A stretch of 64,000 bases of DNA from Paenibacillus tarimensis. Lineage in GTDB: Bacteria; Bacillota; Bacilli; Paenibacillales; Paenibacillaceae. Positions 16,613-25,021 of this stretch are shown piece by piece (the first letter of the stretch is position 1; each line of letters opens with the position of its first letter). A program made the translations under genes and the position numbers. The stretch spans positions 1-64,000 of the forward strand of contig NZ_JAKGAO010000006.1 of the NCBI RefSeq assembly GCF_021532315.1, written 5' to 3'. Under the pieces are notes generated by a model that worked only from the letters and a program-made list of their open reading frames with translations, was not told the origin of the DNA and did no database searches.

Positions 16613-17338
16613 TCAGCTGTATCTTAGGGCTACATGGTGCTCCAGCAGGCTTCTGTAGCGGCTCTGAACGACCTGGACTTCCTGCTGGATCGTTTCCTGA
16701 TGCCGAATGGTGCCCATCTGGTTATGGCGGCGGTACAGGGTCAGCGGTACAGGGAGGAAGTGCAGATGAATGCCGGAGAGGGCAGCGCGAATCCACATAT
16801 CATAATCATGAGTATACGGAAGGGATTCATCAAACCAGCCGAGCCCGGCAGCCAGCTCCTTCGTCATCATAACCGTACAGCCGTTAACGGGACAGAACTG
16901 TTTGAGCGAGGCAACAAAAGACTTATATGACGGAAATTTGGCAGTCTCGTTATAGCAGGTTATACGGTTATCGGCATCAATAACATGGTAGTCCGTATAG
17001 CTGAAGCGGGCCCCCGTTGATTCCATGAATGCTGTCTGGCGGGCGATTTTGTCCGAGAGAAAGCAATCGTCCGAGCTCAGCCAGCAGACATACTTGCCGG
17101 AGGCAAGACGCATGCCATAATTAAGGGCGCTCGCCGTTCCCCCGTTTGCTTTGCCGATATAGTGAAATTTGCCATGGTAAGGAGCCAGCAAGTGCTGATT
17201 CCTGACCGAGCCGTCATCGACAACTATTACCTCGATATTCTGGTAGGTCTGGTTCAACACACTAGCCAGCGCCTGGCCGATATACGGGCAGTTGTAGAAC
17301 GGAATGACGACGGTAACGAGCGGTCCGATAGTAATCAC
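16613..17338 (-). CDS. GT2-family glycosyltransferase (isolated, minus strand)
   Basis: The 241-aa protein is a compact GT-A enzyme: VTVVIPFYNCP, 'VVDDGS' near residue 40, KANGGTASALNYG, LSSDD as D-x-D-like motif near residue 93, and a C-terminal YTHDYDMW. The start is GTG 17338; the ATG just upstream runs into a stop after one codon. It converges on the glycosylation island across a shared terminator and has no basic tag. It may extend the same glycan, but its separate strand suggests independent control. Confidence 0.8.
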   Translation of the reverse strand: MITIGPLVTVVIPFYNCPYIGQALASVLNQTYQNIEVIVVDDGSVRNQHLLAPYHGKFHYIGKANGGTASALNYGMRLASGKYVCWLSSDDCFLSDKIARQTAFMESTGARFSYTDYHVIDADNRITCYNETAKFPSYKSFVASLKQFCPVNGCTVMMTKELAAGLGWFDESLPYTHDYDMWIRAALSGIHLHFLPVPLTLYRRHNQMGTIRHQETIQQEVQVVQSRYRSLLEHHVALRYS

Positions 17339-17456
17339 CCCATTATGTTAATCTGATAGCTCTATAGCATCATATGGGTGGACAACTTTAGGGGCGCGGA
17401 CCAATGTACTGTTTCATTCGTCTATTTCGCATCGCATGACAAAGGGAGCAGGCAGC

Positions 17457-18458
17457 TCATGGAAGCAGCCAGCGAAGGATCAGCCCGGATTGTGTAAGGC
17501 CGCCGCCAAACCCGTAGAGCAGAATGGTCTGTCCTTTATCAATACGGTTGTCTTGAATGGCGAGATCCAGAGCGAGCGGAATGGATGCCGCCGATGTATT
17601 GCCGTAATGGACCAGGCTGTACAGCGTACGCTCCAGAGGAATTCCGGTACGCTCGCATATGGATTCGATCATCCGCAGATTGGCGCTGTGCGGTATGAAC
17701 CAGTCGATCTGACCGGTTGCCAGCTCCGCGGCTTCTAGCAGGTGCTTCACACCGGATGTAACGCTGGTGACCGCCCACTTATATACTTCTCTGCCATTCT
17801 GGATAATCTTGTCGTTGGTTGTGATCGGGACGCCGCTAATTGCATCCGAGAGTGCTGAGCGGTACAGGTGATGCCCGGAATCTCCGTCTGTCGAAACCGC
17901 CGAGGCGATGAAGCTTCCCGCTTCGTTAGTCCGCTCCACTATGACTGCGCCAGCCCCGTCGCCGAACAGGATGCAGGTCGTGCGGTCGGTATAGTCGGTA
18001 ATCTTGGAGAGAGTCTCGGCGCCTATGACGAGAATTTTGCGGTGCATGCCGGACAGCAGCAGACCATTGGCCAGCTGCAGGGCAGACACGAAGCCGGCAC
18101 AGGCGGCCTGGATATCGGCTGCGCCGCAGCCGTGAATGCCGAATGCCGCCTGCACGCGGGCAGACATGCTTGGGAATACCGTATCCGGCGACGAGGTGGC
18201 GGTGATGATATAATCAACGTCTTCGAGCTGCACACCATAGCGCTCCTGCATATTGCGCACTGCTGCGATACAGAGATCGCTGCAGTATTCATTCTCGGCA
18301 GCGATGCGCCGCTCGACAATGCCGGTCCGCTGCACAATCCATTCGTGGCTGGTCTCGACCATCTGTTCCAGGTCGCTGTTGGTAAGCACACGCTCTGGCA
18401 CATAAGAGCCTATGGCGGTAATCGCCGCATGGGATGTTATTTTACCGGCTTGATGCAT
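17457..18458 (-). CDS. fabH: Beta-ketoacyl-ACP synthase III
   Basis: FabH condenses acetyl-CoA or branched acyl-CoA with malonyl-ACP and starts fatty acid synthesis. The 333-aa protein shows the full triad: Cys120 in DIQAACAGF, His in WFIPHSANLRM and Asn in VHYGNTSAASIP. It also has RTGIVERRIA and a C-terminal GFGGGLTQSG. In Bacillales FabH usually prefers branched primers. It has a sigma-A promoter with a FapR operator, described separately, so its expression should respond to malonyl-CoA. It is probably monocistronic, or shares a transcript with the GT2 gene downstream on the same strand. Confidence 0.93.
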   Translation of the reverse strand: MHQAGKITSHAAITAIGSYVPERVLTNSDLEQMVETSHEWIVQRTGIVERRIAAENEYCSDLCIAAVRNMQERYGVQLEDVDYIITATSSPDTVFPSMSARVQAAFGIHGCGAADIQAACAGFVSALQLANGLLLSGMHRKILVIGAETLSKITDYTDRTTCILFGDGAGAVIVERTNEAGSFIASAVSTDGDSGHHLYRSALSDAISGVPITTNDKIIQNGREVYKWAVTSVTSGVKHLLEAAELATGQIDWFIPHSANLRMIESICERTGIPLERTLYSLVHYGNTSAASIPLALDLAIQDNRIDKGQTILLYGFGGGLTQSGLILRWLLP

Positions 18459-18541
18459 GAGTAAATCATCTCGCTTTCATCTGTTAATGGATGGCCCGGG
18501 GATCAGCCGTATTGTATAGGTTTATGAAGTTGTTATCAGGT

Positions 18542-18560
18542 ATTAGTATCTGGTACTAAT
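18542..18560. promoter_or_regulatory. FapR operator upstream of fabH
   Basis: ATTAGTATCTGGTACTAAT is a seven-base perfect inverted repeat (ATTAGTA / TACTAAT) with a five-base centre. It matches the known FapR box ATTAGTACCTGATACTAAT except in the centre. It overlaps the -10 end of the fabH promoter and covers the likely transcription start, the usual place for FapR repression that malonyl-CoA relieves. Confidence 0.88.
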
Positions 18561-18586
18561 ATAGGACAGACGGAGATGAAAGTCAA
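18558..18586 (-). promoter_or_regulatory. Sigma-A promoter of fabH
   Basis: Read on the minus strand, TTGACT (18581-18586) and TATATT (18558-18563) are separated by 17 bp. The FapR operator abuts the -10. Confidence 0.85.
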
Positions 18587-18772
18587 CTTGGTTGGGTTCG
18601 TGGTGTGGGTGGCGTCAAAATTGTTAAGAATGTTGCAGGGTTTGTGATATGCACACTGTCCAGGTATTTATACAAAGAAGCAAGCCAGTTGCAGACTAGT
18701 TGCGATTGTTTACTCCCAATTCGAATGTATCCTTTATTCACTAGTTAATCCTATCTATGAAAATCCTTCATT

Positions 18773-18895
18773 TTAATCCTCTGTAATGGGCTTAAGCACC
18801 TTAACTGGATTACCTGCGACTATTGTGTTTGCTGGCACATCTTTAATTACTATGGATCCAGCTGTCATGGTTTCCTCCAGGTTAAACGGTTTTAC
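18773..18895 (-). pseudogene. C-terminal remnant of a hexapeptide-repeat sugar O-acetyltransferase
   Basis: Reading the minus strand in one frame to the stop at 18773 gives NLEETMTAGSIVIKDVPANT, then IVAGNPVKVLKPI. 'VxKDVPxxTIVAGNPxKV' is the characteristic C-terminal turn of left-handed beta-helix acetyltransferases (maltose/galactoside acetyltransferase, NeuD-like). A stop interrupts the frame at 18896-18898, and the upstream sequence no longer reads as the family. About 40 residues survive of a protein usually of 180-220. The stretch is AT-richer than the neighbourhood, so it looks like a decayed gene at a recombination junction. Confidence 0.6.
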
Positions 18896-19113
18896 TCAGT
18901 ATATCCCAAGTCATATTAACATTGAAAATCCTGCCCGTTTGCTTAACTGGTGGTTCTTCGTAAGTCCATTACGCTGAATCATAAGCCCGGTATTGCGCTC
19001 CAATTGTTCCTTCCCTATGTCCACGGCCGTTTTCGTTTGTGCGAATTATGTCGATATATGGCTTTATAAATGGATATATATCCCTATATATAGGAGTAAA
19101 AGGTCCCATTACA
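18869..19113. other. AT-rich gene-poor stretch between fabH and the stalk-domain gene
   Basis: Beyond the acetyltransferase remnant this stretch shows no gene with a credible start or family match. It is visibly AT-richer than the flanks and contains short palindromic runs (ATATATATCCCTATATATAG near 19074-19093). The + strand frame open through it into the next gene lacks a ribosome site and is not believed to be coding. Confidence 0.4.
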
Positions 19114-19142
19114 TTAAGCAGCTAGACGTAATACGATATAAT
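19114..19142 (+). promoter_or_regulatory. Candidate sigma-A promoter of the stalk-domain gene
   Basis: A perfect TATAAT at 19137-19142 lies 17 bp downstream of TTAAGC, a poor -35, and 33 bases before the TTG start. Confidence 0.45.
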
Positions 19143-19175
19143 TTGATTGTCATTTTTAGTTGGAGGGGATTTAGT

Positions 19176-20909
19176 TTGCAGAAAATGTTGAAAAATTCAT
19201 TGGTTTACATGCTTGCGGCGGCATTGATGATGACCGTAATAGGGGCAGGTTTCAGTGAAGCTGTATCTGCTTCTGGAAATATCCAAATTCTGAAATCTGA
19301 CTACGCAGTGGTAGACCGGAAGATGAAAGTCACGGTGGATGTATATAATAGCGGTTCCGGCTCTCAAGGCGGAGCTGTTGCCATCGGGAAGGATGAACAG
19401 GGCAATCCGATTGAAATTAAGGGCAAGTCGCAGTATATGTCCAAGAACAGCACAGCTGTATTTGAAATACTACTGGACAGCGGGGCAAGTGTAAAATCGG
19501 TCGAAGTGTTGCCGACTGGGAACAAAATCGATGTTGCGCTCCTGGGGTACGGCAGCAGAATCAATGGTGATTACCTCGAAGTTACAGGTGCCGTGGAGAA
19601 CGGCCAATCCGGACAGACGGCCGGCATAGTGGTATTCGGACTGGACAAGCAGGGACGCACGGTAGAGGTAAAGGGTGCCCACGCTTATATATCTAACGGC
19701 TCGGTTGGGAATTTCAATGTTCAATTAAAGCGCAAGGAACTCATACATACGGTTAAAGTGGAAGCAACAGGAGATGCAAATGCCATTACCTTACTGGGTT
19801 TTGGTCAGACCGTTATTTCAGGTAAAACTGTTGTAACGGCTAGCGTTGAAAATGGCGGCTCTGGCCGGCCGGTTGGTGTGGTATTCGAAGGCTACGACAG
19901 CAATGGGAAGCTGCTGGAGGTGAAGGCGGCTCATCAATATCTAGCAAAACAATCGGTCGGTAATTATGAGGTTACACTGCAAGCGGGGTCTCAGATTAGT
20001 ACAGTCAAGGCTTTCGCTACGGGCAAAGCCAGCCATCTGGAACTGCTGTCTTTCGGTTCCCGGCTGGTGGACGGTAAATGGTCCGTTACCTCTGTTATTG
20101 AGAACGGCGAGTCTGGTCTGACCGCGGGTGCTGTCGTTCAAGGCTTTGATGCGCGCGGCCGTTTAGTCGAAGTAAGAGCGGCAAACCAATACTTGTCCTC
20201 GCAAAGCACCGGTAACTTTGAGAGGGTACTGCTGGCAGGCAATCAAGTGAAGAAAATACAGGTACGTGCCGCTGGCGGTTATCAGGTGCCGAAGGCATGG
20301 GGCTACGGTATTTATCAGGCAAACGGCAGAAACTTCGTGACCACCGCGGTTACCAATGGCTCGAAGGGGCAGACAATCACGGTTAAAGTCACCCCTTATA
20401 ATGCAAGAGGCAAATCGATGTCAGTCAAAACATCTAAGAAGTACATTTCAGCTAACGGGACCTCCGAATTTCAAATCGCTCTTGATGGTGGATCTGCTCA
20501 TGCTTCCGTGACGATGTATGATGAGAACGGACAAGTGGTCACGATGCCTTCGGTATCGGGCATTGATGTGGAAATCGACGGTGTGCTGCAGTCTTACGAA
20601 CAGCCTCCGGTGAATTTGGGCGGCAGTATTCTCGTTCCAATGCGTAGTATCTTCGAAGCGCTTGGCAGCGAGATTAAATGGAATGGAGCCACTCGCAGTG
20701 TAACTTCCGAGAAAAATGGTGTAGTCATCAAGCTGACCATCGATTCCAAGGTCGCAACGATTCAAGGTAAGCAAATCACGTTAAATACTGCTCCTACTAT
20801 TGTTAATCAAGCCACAATGGTGCCCATTAGATTCGTGAGTGAGGCACTGGGCGCTGACGTCATTTGGGATGCGGATTCGAGCACTGTACGAATAACGACC
20901 AAGAAGTAA
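19176..20909 (+). CDS. Secreted repeat protein with C-terminal copper-amine-oxidase-N (stalk) domain
   Basis: The start is TTG 19176, seven bases after GGAGGGG. This gives a good signal peptide (basic MQKMLKNS, hydrophobic core to about residue 25, AVSA-SG cleavage). A longer open frame upstream has no ribosome site. Roughly residues 35-430 hold five imperfect repeats of about 76 residues, each with a core like 'ENGxSGxTAGxVVxGxDxxGR', 'YLxxxSxGNFxVxL' and 'LLSFGS'. Residues from about 455 to 577 form the Cu_amine_oxidN1-type domain (LVPMRSIFEALGSEIKWN, VPIRFVSEALGADVIWD), which in Paenibacillus is a wall or extracellular stalk module, not an oxidase. Ligand is unknown. Confidence 0.85.
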   Translation: MQKMLKNSLVYMLAAALMMTVIGAGFSEAVSASGNIQILKSDYAVVDRKMKVTVDVYNSGSGSQGGAVAIGKDEQGNPIEIKGKSQYMSKNSTAVFEILLDSGASVKSVEVLPTGNKIDVALLGYGSRINGDYLEVTGAVENGQSGQTAGIVVFGLDKQGRTVEVKGAHAYISNGSVGNFNVQLKRKELIHTVKVEATGDANAITLLGFGQTVISGKTVVTASVENGGSGRPVGVVFEGYDSNGKLLEVKAAHQYLAKQSVGNYEVTLQAGSQISTVKAFATGKASHLELLSFGSRLVDGKWSVTSVIENGESGLTAGAVVQGFDARGRLVEVRAANQYLSSQSTGNFERVLLAGNQVKKIQVRAAGGYQVPKAWGYGIYQANGRNFVTTAVTNGSKGQTITVKVTPYNARGKSMSVKTSKKYISANGTSEFQIALDGGSAHASVTMYDENGQVVTMPSVSGIDVEIDGVLQSYEQPPVNLGGSILVPMRSIFEALGSEIKWNGATRSVTSEKNGVVIKLTIDSKVATIQGKQITLNTAPTIVNQATMVPIRFVSEALGADVIWDADSSTVRITTKK

Positions 20910-20966
20910 GCTTTTGAATTTAAGCCATACTCACGAAACGCCGCTGAATTAAGGGGGAAGTTGACG

Positions 20967-21644
20967 ATGAATTCTTTAGCTTACGGTGAATTTGTAAAAT
21001 TGATAGAGAAGCATAAGATCCTGCCCTTTTCCGGCTTTGTTCCGGAATACCCGTCCTTAACAGCTGCAGCATCCGGCAATGATTGGCACACTGGAACCGA
21101 AACAGATCCATGGCTATGGCGGATACGAGTGGTCGAAGACGGTGTTGCTGCGTATGGTAAGTTCTTTAGTGAAAAAGCCTGCTTTATACATAGAGAATTT
21201 TTTCCTGCAGTCAGGTCCATCCTTTCATCGGGCAAGACGGTTGATGAACGATACCAGGATGGTCTCCTTTCAAGAACGGCTTACCACCTGTATAAAGTGC
21301 TGCGCGAGCATGGAAATATTGATTCGCGGAATTTACGGAAAGCGGCAGGCTTGCATACCAAAGAGAGCAAAAGGGAATACGAAAAATCACTTGTTGAGCT
21401 TCAGAATTACGGTGATGTGGTCATCACTGGAGCAGCGCAGCAAAATGATCATACTTCAGGCTGGAGCAGCATGTGTTACCAACCTTCAGATGTATGGTTG
21501 AGTTCAATTCAAGCAAATGATGTAAGTGTTCCGATCGACGATGCGAAGAAACAGTTGATAGCCGAGTTATTAAACAGCTGCTCAGCTAAATCTCTTAAGT
21601 TTTTCGCAAAGAAATTGCGGCTCTCTGAACTTGAAGTCCATTGA
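20967..21644 (+). CDS. AlkZ-related protein
   Basis: ATG 20967 follows AAGGGGGAAG; TTG 20961 would sit too close to it. The 225-aa protein contains SLTAAASGNDWHTGTETDPW, YGKFFSEKACFI and a helical HTH-like stretch 'LLSRTAYHLYKVLREHG', the layout of the AlkZ-related (winged-helix glycosylase-like) family common in Paenibacillus. Its fold is thought to bind DNA, but the glycosylase motif (Q-x-Q) of true AlkZ/YcaQ is not visible. Function is therefore open: regulator or DNA repair. It stands alone and converges on the next gene. Confidence 0.65.
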   Translation: MNSLAYGEFVKLIEKHKILPFSGFVPEYPSLTAAASGNDWHTGTETDPWLWRIRVVEDGVAAYGKFFSEKACFIHREFFPAVRSILSSGKTVDERYQDGLLSRTAYHLYKVLREHGNIDSRNLRKAAGLHTKESKREYEKSLVELQNYGDVVITGAAQQNDHTSGWSSMCYQPSDVWLSSIQANDVSVPIDDAKKQLIAELLNSCSAKSLKFFAKKLRLSELEVH

Positions 21645-21694
21645 AAAAGAGCAATCACATAATCTTGTGACGGCGAAACTGGCTTGAATAGAAG

Positions 21695-21736
21695 CAGCGG
21701 TAGAACTGGACTAAATAGAGTCCCGGACTACCGCTG
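21695..21736. terminator. Inverted repeat between convergent genes
   Basis: CAGCGGTAG and CTACCGCTG pair perfectly around a partly paired centre. There is no long T-run on either side, so termination would be weak. It lies where two genes converge. Confidence 0.5.
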
Positions 21737-21746
21737 TTGTATTGAA

Positions 21747-22718
21747 TTACCCCAAACTAATGACCACATTTCCTTTTTTGTGACCTTTGTCAACATACCT
21801 GTGAGCTTCAACAATTTGTTCAAGGGGATAGCGGCGGTCAATGACCGGCTTGAGTTTCCCCGCTATTACAAGGTCTTTAAGAAACTCGAGTGCCTCCGCG
21901 GTTTCAGGTGAATTTTGTGCCAGCAGAATCTTCTTCTTGCTCGTCAATTTTGCCCAGAGCATCCGCAGGTCAGGTACAGGTTCGGTAATATTGATGTAGA
22001 CACCGTTGTTGGTTAATGAATTCATACAATTAGCAAAGGAGCTCTTGTTCACCGCTTCAAATATGACATCGAATCTCGCTCCTTGGGCGGAGAAGTCCTC
22101 TGTTGTGTAATCAATGACTTCGTCAGCCCCTAGAGCCTTGACCATCTCTACATTTAAGGTGCTGCACAACCCCGTCACATGCGCCCCAAGGTATTTGGCA
22201 AGCTGCACCGCGTAGGTTCCTACACTCCCTGAAGCTCCATAAATAAGAACCTTTTGCCCGCTTCGTACATTCGCTTTTCTTAGATAATGCAGTGCTGTGC
22301 GAGCGCCGATGGGAATGGCTGCGGCTTCCTCAAAGCTGATATTATCGGGCTTTATGACGACCGCCCCATTCTCAGGCAGACATTTATACTCGGAATAGGC
22401 TCCAAAGTCGTTCAACGTGGCCGCAAAAACTTGATCTCCCTTCTCAAACCGTTTTACAGCTGCGCCGACCGCCACTACCTCTCCCGCCAACTCCATTCCC
22501 AATATCGGCCGCTTTGGTCTTCTTAATCCGAGCGCAATCCGGGCTGGAAGCCAAACCGAACGCGGAACCGTGAAACTCCGGGTCCTGATATCTGCTACGG
22601 TTACCGTTGTCGCAAATACTTTCACGAGGATTTCATGATCCTTCGGCACTGGTTTTTCAAATTCCTTGATTTGAAGAACATCAGGCGGACCATACTTCGG
22701 ACAAACAACCACTTTCAT
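21747..22718 (-). CDS. Zinc-less medium-chain dehydrogenase/reductase (quinone oxidoreductase-like)
   Basis: The start is ATG 22718 with GAGGAGGG six bases upstream on the minus strand; a nine-codon longer reading has no ribosome site. The 323-aa protein begins MKVVVCPKYGPPDVLQIKE and shows GMELAGEVVAVG, AAAIPIGARTALHYL and the NADPH-binding VLIYGASGSVGTYAVQLAK. The structural-zinc cysteines of alcohol dehydrogenases are missing, placing it with QOR/NAD(P)-dependent alcohol dehydrogenase-like enzymes. Probably reduces an alpha,beta-unsaturated carbonyl or quinone; the physiological substrate is unknown. Confidence 0.82.
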   Translation of the reverse strand: MKVVVCPKYGPPDVLQIKEFEKPVPKDHEILVKVFATTVTVADIRTRSFTVPRSVWLPARIALGLRRPKRPILGMELAGEVVAVGAAVKRFEKGDQVFAATLNDFGAYSEYKCLPENGAVVIKPDNISFEEAAAIPIGARTALHYLRKANVRSGQKVLIYGASGSVGTYAVQLAKYLGAHVTGLCSTLNVEMVKALGADEVIDYTTEDFSAQGARFDVIFEAVNKSSFANCMNSLTNNGVYINITEPVPDLRMLWAKLTSKKKILLAQNSPETAEALEFLKDLVIAGKLKPVIDRRYPLEQIVEAHRYVDKGHKKGNVVISLG

Positions 22719-23583
22719 AAAATCCCTCCTCGTTAGTAAAGCCATTTTCTTCGTATGGAACTCTTCAGGAATAGTCTATCCGACAGGTATAAAAAGCCAA
22801 TAAACACATTCTAAAAAAAGTATAAAGAACGAACGGAGTACAACAGATGGCGCAAACCGGGAATCCCCCTAGGGGAGTTTGCGGTGCAAGGGTGATTTTC
22901 CTCACAGGATAATTAGGTTTACAGGCAAAGGAAATCAGTATTCCTCCCGATAACGAATAAACGGCCGGCCTGTTATGATTCAGACATCACCAAGGGATAC
23001 AGCACATGTGTAAACGCAGACGATACGTAAATGTACATCTTATGGTTATGCAGCTTCCGGTATGCGGATCATTTAAATCAGCCTTCGTCTGGTACTCCAG
23101 GGGGACGATTCTATTCTGTAATGAAACTGAGCGACGTTATTTCGCTAAAAACCAAAGAAATTAAGCGAAATCTTTCCAATAGGGCTGCTGAGCTTCCTTA
23201 CAGTTGAGAGTGCCTCGAAATGATGCAATTAGCGTGTGTCAGTTTCGTTAGCCGGGCAGAGAAGGGTCAGGAGGTGATGGTGTCGCATAAACGGCGGCCT
23301 GGTAAAAATAGGTGGATGCAGGACAGCCCGCGAATCATGGGGCGGTAACAAGGTGGGGCATTTCCCGCGTCTCATAGGGCCGCAGCAAGATCGGTCACTT
23401 GTCGGGTAAGGACTAGCAGGCTGGAGCTTCCTGCTGAAGCAGCAGAAATTCATGACCGCAGCTCTATGGTCTTGGTACTCATTGAGGCAAATGCTTGCTA
23501 TAATAGGATACAGCTATAGCTTTTAAGGCATTTAAGTCAGATGAAAAAATGCCGAAATTCAGGTAGAGAGAGGCATGGAATAC
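22719..23583. other. Gene-free interval of about 860 bp
   Basis: No reading frame here has both a credible start and a recognisable product; the minus-strand frame at 23229-23453 shows only biased, non-family sequence. The interval holds nested inverted repeats (listed separately), a TATAAT at 23499-23504 that may be the -10 of fabV with a poor -35, and a short GC-rich palindrome near 22865-22876 (CCCCCTAGGGG). An unannotated small RNA or a decayed gene is possible. Confidence 0.5.
23123..23246. repeat. Nested inverted repeat in the fabV upstream region
   Basis: An outer pair GAAACTG (23123-23129) / CAGTTTC (23240-23246) encloses an inner pair ATTTCGCT (23139-23146) / AGCGAAAT (23164-23171). 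Both arms are exact. It looks like a MITE-like or REP-like element, but a direct-repeat border is not evident. Confidence 0.35.
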
Positions 23584-24774
23584 ATGATCATTAAACCCAG
23601 AACACGCGGCTTTATATGCACAACCTCCCATCCGGTAGGATGCGGGCGTCAAGTCGAGGAACAAATCCGTTACATAAAGGGCAAGCCTGCAATCCAAGGT
23701 CCGCAAAATGTGCTTGTTATCGGGGCTTCCACGGGATACGGGTTGTCGGCCCGGATTGCGGCAGCTTTTGGCGCGGGCGCGAACACAATCGGCGTTTTCC
23801 GGCCAAGCGCCGGAAGCGAGAAGCGTACCGCTTCGGCTGGCTGGTACAACTCCGCCGCATTCGAAGAGGCAGCCCGTCAGGCAGGCCTGAAATCCTGCAG
23901 CGTAACCGGTGACGCCTTCGCTGACGAGACCAAGGACCATGTCATTGACGTTATTCGTCAGGAGCTGGGCCAGGTGGATCTTGTCGTGTACAGCGTCGCT
24001 TCCGCGCGCCGCAATGACCCTGAGACCGGTGAACCGGTGAACTCCGTTCTGAAGCCGATCGGCCAGCCCTACAGCAACAAGACGGTCAATTTCCATACCG
24101 GAGAAGTGACGGACATCACAATTGAGCCTGCCACCGACGAAGAGATCAAGAATACGGTTACTGTTATGGGAGGCGATGATTGGGAGCGGTGGATGACCCG
24201 GCTGCAGGAAGCGGGTGTGCTCGCTGAAGGCGTCCGGACGGTCGCATTCTCCTATATCGGCTCGGACATTACCCAGGCTGTATATCGGCAGGGCTCCATC
24301 GGACGCGCGAAGGACGATCTGGAAGCGACCGCCGGCCATTTGACCGATAAGCTTAGTGCTCTTCATGGACAAGCTTATGTGGCTGTGAGCAAGGCGCTTG
24401 TGACCCAGTCCAGCTCCGCCATCCCGGTAGTGCCGCTGTATATCTCGGCTCTCTACAAGGTGATGAAGGAGAAGGGCCTGCATGAAGGAACGATCGAGCA
24501 GATGTACCGGCTGTTCTCAGGCTTCTTGTATAATGGCAGTGAAACACCGGTTGATGAGAAGGGACGCATCCGGATTGATGACTGGGAGCTTCGGGAAGAC
24601 GTGCAGGATGAAGTCAAGCGGATTTGGGAGCAGGTGACGACGGACAATATTCACGAGATTACCGATCTTGAAGGCTACCGCCGCGAATTTTTTCAGCTGT
24701 TCGGCTTCGAGACCGAGAATGTTGACTACGATGCGGATGTAAATCCGGATGTAAAGGTAGAGAACTTGCGGTAA
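23584..24774 (+). CDS. fabV: Trans-2-enoyl-ACP (enoyl-CoA) reductase FabV
   Basis: FabV carries out the last reduction of each fatty-acid elongation round using NADH and is insensitive to triclosan. ATG 23584 is preferred: GAGAGAGG lies ten bases upstream and the product then begins MIIKPRTRGFICTTSHPVGC as in other FabV proteins; ATG 23575 is too close. The 396-aa length is normal. VLVIGASTGYGLSARI is the nucleotide-binding motif, and YRQGSIGRAK gives the family Y-x8-K active site. It is monocistronic, with two terminators behind it. No FapR box is visible in front of it, unlike fabH. Confidence 0.93.
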   Translation: MIIKPRTRGFICTTSHPVGCGRQVEEQIRYIKGKPAIQGPQNVLVIGASTGYGLSARIAAAFGAGANTIGVFRPSAGSEKRTASAGWYNSAAFEEAARQAGLKSCSVTGDAFADETKDHVIDVIRQELGQVDLVVYSVASARRNDPETGEPVNSVLKPIGQPYSNKTVNFHTGEVTDITIEPATDEEIKNTVTVMGGDDWERWMTRLQEAGVLAEGVRTVAFSYIGSDITQAVYRQGSIGRAKDDLEATAGHLTDKLSALHGQAYVAVSKALVTQSSSAIPVVPLYISALYKVMKEKGLHEGTIEQMYRLFSGFLYNGSETPVDEKGRIRIDDWELREDVQDEVKRIWEQVTTDNIHEITDLEGYRREFFQLFGFETENVDYDADVNPDVKVENLR

Positions 24775-24811
24775 TCTTCAGATTGTAAAATAGCTAGACA
24801 AAAGCTTATTT

Positions 24812-24837
24812 GACCCGTTATGTACGGGTCTTTTTTC
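24812..24837 (+). terminator. Rho-independent terminator of fabV
   Basis: GACCCGT-TATGT-ACGGGTC followed by six T. Confidence 0.9.
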
Positions 24838-24842
24838 GTTGT

Positions 24843-24893
24843 CCCAGGCTGAAGAAAGCGGTGCTTCCGTTCTGCTTCGGCCTGGGATTTTTG
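24843..24893 (+). terminator. Second terminator-like hairpin before the biotin operon
   Basis: CCCAGGCTGAAG pairs with CTTCGGCCTGGG (with one bulge) around a long loop, then ATTTTT. It would insulate bioA from fabV read-through. Confidence 0.65.
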
Positions 24894-24925
24894 TGCGCGA
24901 GAGGGGCCATATTGGAAAAAAATGC

Positions 24926-24954
24926 TGTACAAGCGGTATCTGTCGAGCTAAAAT
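24926..24954 (+). promoter_or_regulatory. Promoter of the biotin operon
   Basis: TGTACA (24926-24931) and TAAAAT (24949-24954) are 17 bp apart, each four or five of six matches to sigma-A consensus. The BirA operator starts about ten bases downstream of the -10. Confidence 0.6.
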
Positions 24955-24963
24955 CTACACATA

Positions 24964-24995
24964 TGTTAACCTAATTATTCATAGAATGGTTAACA
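24964..24995. promoter_or_regulatory. BirA operator of the biotin operon
   Basis: TGTTAACC (24964-24971) and GGTTAACA (24988-24995) are exact inverted arms separated by 16 bp. This is the BirA box architecture of Firmicutes. It covers the expected transcription start, so biotinyl-AMP-loaded BirA would repress the whole bio operon. Confidence 0.9.
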
Positions 24996-25021
24996 AATAA
25001 TTTAAAGGTGGAGGGCATTCG

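Noticed and set aside
16634-16930. + strand frame antisense to the GT2 gene
   Set aside because: No start signal and fully inside a well-supported gene on the other strand.
17868-18464. Long + strand frame (198 codons) antisense to fabH
   Set aside because: A shadow of the high-GC fabH coding frame; composition and lack of ribosome site argue against translation.
18786-18977. + strand frame of 63 codons in the AT-rich interval
   Set aside because: It is the reverse strand of the acetyltransferase remnant; the protein-like signal is on the minus strand.
23229-23453. Minus-strand frame of 74 codons in the gene-free interval
   Set aside because: Biased composition, no ribosome site, no recognisable motif.
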